From Anammoximicrobium sp032229885 (GTDB taxonomy: Bacteria > Planctomycetota > Planctomycetia > Pirellulales > Pirellulaceae): 33,717 nt of DNA. The stretch covers positions 1 to 33,717 of the forward strand of contig JAVYAJ010000447.1 in NCBI GenBank assembly GCA_032229885.1, given 5' to 3'. The notes under the pieces were generated by a model, which did not search any database, was not told the origin of the DNA, and saw only the letters and a list, made by a program, of their open reading frames with translations. The translations under genes and the position numbers were made by a program. Each line of letters opens with the position of its first letter. Within the stretch, counting starts at the first letter, position 1. Positions 31,144 to 33,717 of this stretch are shown here, in pieces.

Positions 31144-33063
31144 TTACCGAAGCAGCTTGCCCAGTTCGCCGTCCAATTCGGCGGCGTAGACGTACCGGTT
31201 GACCACCTTGCCATCCTTGTCGATCAACAGCATGGTTGGCAGGGTCAGGATCCCCAGCTCGGTCGCTAAACGGCTATCGAGTCCACCGGGCTCGAACAAC
31301 TGGGGCCACGACAGGGGATTGCTCTGCAAGTACTTGACCGCGGTCGCCTGGTCGCTGTCCAGATTGACGCCCACCAGCGTGAACCCCTGCTTGGCGTACT
31401 TGGCTTGGGCCTGTTTCAGCAGAGCCATGTCTTGCTTGCAGGGCTCGCACCACGTCGCCCAGTAATGGATCAAAATCGTCCGCCCCCGCAACTGGTCCAG
31501 CGAGACCGCTTTCCCATCGAGGGCTTGGCCGCTGAGCGTTAACGTCTTGCCGACGGACTCGAGCCGTCGCTTGGCGCCTGCTGCCTTGTTCGCCTGCGTC
31601 GCGTTGGGGAACTGGGTGGCGATTTTGGCGTACCAGTCGATCGCGGCCTCGTACTTGCCATCGAACTCCTGCGCCACGGCCAATTGCAGCATGGCCTCGG
31701 GCGCGTCTTCGCACGTCGGGTTCGCAGCGACGAATTTTTCCAGCGCGGCCAACCAGTCGCCTTGGATCTTCGGATAGTCCGCGTCCGCCTGTTGGAGCTG
31801 TTGGCTGTACTGGGCGGACAGGTACAGAAACTCGACGTGGGCAGCCAAGCCTGCGTCGGTTGGCTGCTGTTTGAGTTTTTCACCGAGCGTCTTCAATCGA
31901 TCGATGCCAGCCGGAAAGCTGCCCGCTTGGACGGCGGCCGTGAGGCCGTTGGCCAACTGGCGAATCCACGTCTCGCGTTCTTCCGCCGACGCCGCATTCT
32001 GCGCCAATTGTTCCAGCACGACGGCTCGACGGGCGTGCAGTTTGGCCAGCTCGGCCGAGGCCGGATTGGCATCAACGGCTTTGTCCAGCCCTTCGAGGTC
32101 GCGGAGCAGGTTCTGGACGGTTTCGCTCAGCCCGCCTTCCTCGGCAGTTGCCGCTTCGCCACGGCGAAACGCGGCCTGCTGGAAGAAGTAGCCGCCCAAA
32201 ACGCTCGCCGTGCGCGCATCCGACAGGTTCGAGGGCAGGTCGATCACCCGCCAACCGCCGTCCACTTGGATCAGGGTGCCCAGGGCGACTTGAGCCGCCT
32301 GGCCATCGGTGTCCACAATCGCCGAGGCATTGTCGTACACGGTCACGTCTCGCGTGGCGCCCTCCCAGCCCGCCGGAATTACGCCGGGTCGATTCGCGCC
32401 AAAATTGAGCCATTTGGTGTTGCGGCTGACCAGCTTTTGGCTGCTGGCCAGCTCGGCGAACCCGCGCGACGCCTCAGCCACTTTCTGGGCGATTTCCCGT
32501 CGCTGGACTTCGCCCAGCCCCAGCGCCGTCAGCTCTTGCGCCGTCGGCAGCACACACTGGAATCGCGCCGTGTCGCGCAGGGCCAGAGCGGCGACGATTT
32601 CGGCCGTGACTTCCTCGGCCGAAATGGCCTTCCAACGCTCGATCTTGCCGTCTTCGTTGGTGTCCAGCCCCCAGCGGACGCCAGCCGTTCCCATCCAGCG
32701 ATACTGATCGGCTTTGCCGTTGAAATCCGCGTCGATGTCACGATAGACCTCGATGCCACCCTTGTAGTAGCACCACTGGTCGATCTTGTTGTCGCCGTTG
32801 GTGTCCAGGAAACGCCGCAGCAATTGACCGTCCTGATCCAGCACGTGCCACCCGGCGATTCGACCGTCCGATTTCATCTCGACCGTGCACGCGGCCATCT
32901 CAGCTTCTGAAGGCGTATCATAATCAACGTCGCTCTGGATCGGACGCAATCCCAACGCTTGGGCAGCCGTGACGCGTGCTTCGGCGCCCGCGGCCGGCGC
33001 GACCGCGCAGACCAGGGCAAGCAGGCTGACACAGACCGACAATCGACGAGTTCCGCGCAACAT
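31144..33063 (-). CDS. Secreted TlpA/thioredoxin-like protein with calcium-loop-like repeats
   Basis: A 639-aa exported protein. A signal peptide ends near AAGAEA. Residues ~85-150 carry three DxNxDxxxD-like repeats (DTNGDNKID, DADFNGKAD, DTNEDGKIE), similar to EF-hand or dockerin calcium loops. A helical TPR-like region follows. The C-terminal ~140 residues form a TlpA/AhpC-type thioredoxin fold with the redox motif WCEPC (C539, C542) and the cis-proline at 609 in LTLPTML. The role is probably extracytoplasmic thiol-disulfide exchange. AGGAGCG precedes the ATG at 33063. It stands alone. Confidence 0.85.
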   Translation of the reverse strand: MLRGTRRLSVCVSLLALVCAVAPAAGAEARVTAAQALGLRPIQSDVDYDTPSEAEMAACTVEMKSDGRIAGWHVLDQDGQLLRRFLDTNGDNKIDQWCYYKGGIEVYRDIDADFNGKADQYRWMGTAGVRWGLDTNEDGKIERWKAISAEEVTAEIVAALALRDTARFQCVLPTAQELTALGLGEVQRREIAQKVAEASRGFAELASSQKLVSRNTKWLNFGANRPGVIPAGWEGATRDVTVYDNASAIVDTDGQAAQVALGTLIQVDGGWRVIDLPSNLSDARTASVLGGYFFQQAAFRRGEAATAEEGGLSETVQNLLRDLEGLDKAVDANPASAELAKLHARRAVVLEQLAQNAASAEERETWIRQLANGLTAAVQAGSFPAGIDRLKTLGEKLKQQPTDAGLAAHVEFLYLSAQYSQQLQQADADYPKIQGDWLAALEKFVAANPTCEDAPEAMLQLAVAQEFDGKYEAAIDWYAKIATQFPNATQANKAAGAKRRLESVGKTLTLSGQALDGKAVSLDQLRGRTILIHYWATWCEPCKQDMALLKQAQAKYAKQGFTLVGVNLDSDQATAVKYLQSNPLSWPQLFEPGGLDSRLATELGILTLPTMLLIDKDGKVVNRYVYAAELDGELGKLLR

Positions 33064-33158
33064 GAAACACGCTCCTGGGGCTTGGTAGGGAGAGTCCTTG
33101 GCTAGTTGTTCGGCAATTTCGATGCGAACTGGATAGGGAAAATAGCAAAATTTTATGG

Positions 33159-33164
33159 ATTATA
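33159..33164 (-). promoter_or_regulatory. -10 box of the TlpA-like gene
   Basis: A perfect TATAAT on the minus strand in AT-rich DNA about 95 bases before the start codon. No clear -35 at standard spacing. Confidence 0.45.
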
Positions 33165-33238
33165 CCGAAAATGCCGCATGCAACGATTGTAAATATCCTG
33201 TCGCCTTGGCTGCCACGGCTTCCGGGGCGCTCCCCCCT

Positions 33239-33266
33239 TTGACAGCCGTCGTGAACCGTTTAGAAT
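33239..33266 (+). promoter_or_regulatory. Promoter of tRNA-Ile
   Basis: TTGACA, 16 bases, TAGAAT, with the -10 ending 21 bases before the tRNA. The best promoter in the window. Confidence 0.75.
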
Positions 33267-33287
33267 CTTAACCAGATCATGGGTATT

Positions 33288-33361
33288 GGGCGCATAGCTC
33301 AGTTGGTTAGAGCGCGTCGCTGATAACGACGAGGTCCCAAGTTCGACTCTTGGTGCGCCCA
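33288..33361 (+). tRNA. tRNA-Ile (GAT)
   Basis: Complete cloverleaf with acceptor GGGCGCA/TGCGCCC, anticodon loop CTGATAA (anticodon GAT) and T-loop TTCGACT. No encoded CCA. No 16S rRNA precedes it; the upstream gene is the TlpA-like gene. Confidence 0.95.
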
Positions 33362-33613
33362 CTCATCCCGAGGCAATGACTTGTGAGGCCTCGACATCTC
33401 ACGCGTCGCCGGCCCTCGTCATCGTCTGTCGATGCGATCGGAGATTCGCGAGCCGGACCGACGCTTGCGGTGTGCGGGTGGAATTGGCCGCGCGAGCCCC
33501 GCGTCTTTTGCGGCGGAGGTGGGCCGCGGAGATGAGCCGATGTCCGCCCCAGAAAGTTCCATCCCGCGCCGTACAACATACGGACGCAAGTTGGGGTTTG
33601 ATCTTGTCTAGTT

Positions 33614-33686
33614 GGGGACGTAGCTCAATTGGGAGAGCACCGGCTTTGCAAGCCGGGGGTTGACGGTTCGAGCCCGTTCGTCTCCA
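33614..33686 (+). tRNA. tRNA-Ala (TGC)
   Basis: Complete cloverleaf; acceptor GGGGACG/CGTCTCC with the G3-U70 pair that identifies tRNA-Ala; anticodon loop TTTGCAA (anticodon TGC). It follows tRNA-Ile by 252 bases with no obvious promoter of its own; the gap holds no gene that I can support. Confidence 0.95.
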
Positions 33687-33717
33687 CTTGTCAGAATCCC
33701 AAGAAACCCGCGTTTTC

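Overview
The window looks like a chromosomal segment of a planctomycete (Planctomycetota, probably a Pirellulales-type metagenomic or isolate genome). This is inferred from GC-rich coding sequence, small lineage-typical hypothetical proteins, a pair of the divergent tyrosine recombinases common in that phylum, DUF1257/DUF2997 genes, and short palindromic intergenic repeats. No rRNA gene is present. Three tRNA genes are visible: tRNA-His, tRNA-Ile and tRNA-Ala.

About 1-28.3 kb is accessory DNA that ends against the 3' end of tRNA-His with an integrase gene beside it, the classic layout of an integrated element. From left to right it holds: (1) the C-terminal piece of a large adenine DNA methyltransferase, abutting palindromic repeats, then a four-gene operon joined by ATGA overlaps (TIGR04255-family protein, two unknown proteins, and a 1681-aa DEAD/DEAH-DUF1998 helicase with a nuclease-like C-terminus), a likely phage-defence module; (2) a minus-strand replication block (7.3-10.8 kb) with a D5/SF3 primase-helicase, an HTH DNA-binding protein and small partners, divergent from a zinc-finger gene across a structured promoter; (3) a minus-strand operon (12.0-15.4 kb) with a small protein, a TPR lipoprotein and a large protein ending in a HEPN-like RNxxxH motif; (4) two small plus-strand exported or membrane proteins, and a minus-strand sigma-region-4-like HTH gene with a short partner and a clear terminator; (5) a one-directional cassette (19.4-25.5 kb) with two AAA+ ATPases (one Ycf46-like), a coiled-coil partner, DUF1257 (Ycf35-like), DUF2997 and several small proteins; (6) two tail-to-tail tyrosine recombinases.

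The most striking signal is a repeated intergenic element (consensus GCGYTCCGC, then AAACCAG, then a GC hairpin, usually with T-rich DNA) found after a stop codon and 60-100 bases before the next start codon for six genes of the 19.4-26.7 kb cassette, plus one further copy at 18.7 kb. It is not explained by any feature type I recognise and may be a shared regulatory or recombination site for the cassette.

About 28.4 kb to the end looks like ordinary chromosome: a GNAT acetyltransferase, two small membrane proteins, a large secreted TlpA/thioredoxin-like protein with calcium-loop-like repeats, and separate tRNA-Ile and tRNA-Ala genes. All identifications are by eye from motifs; no database search was run.
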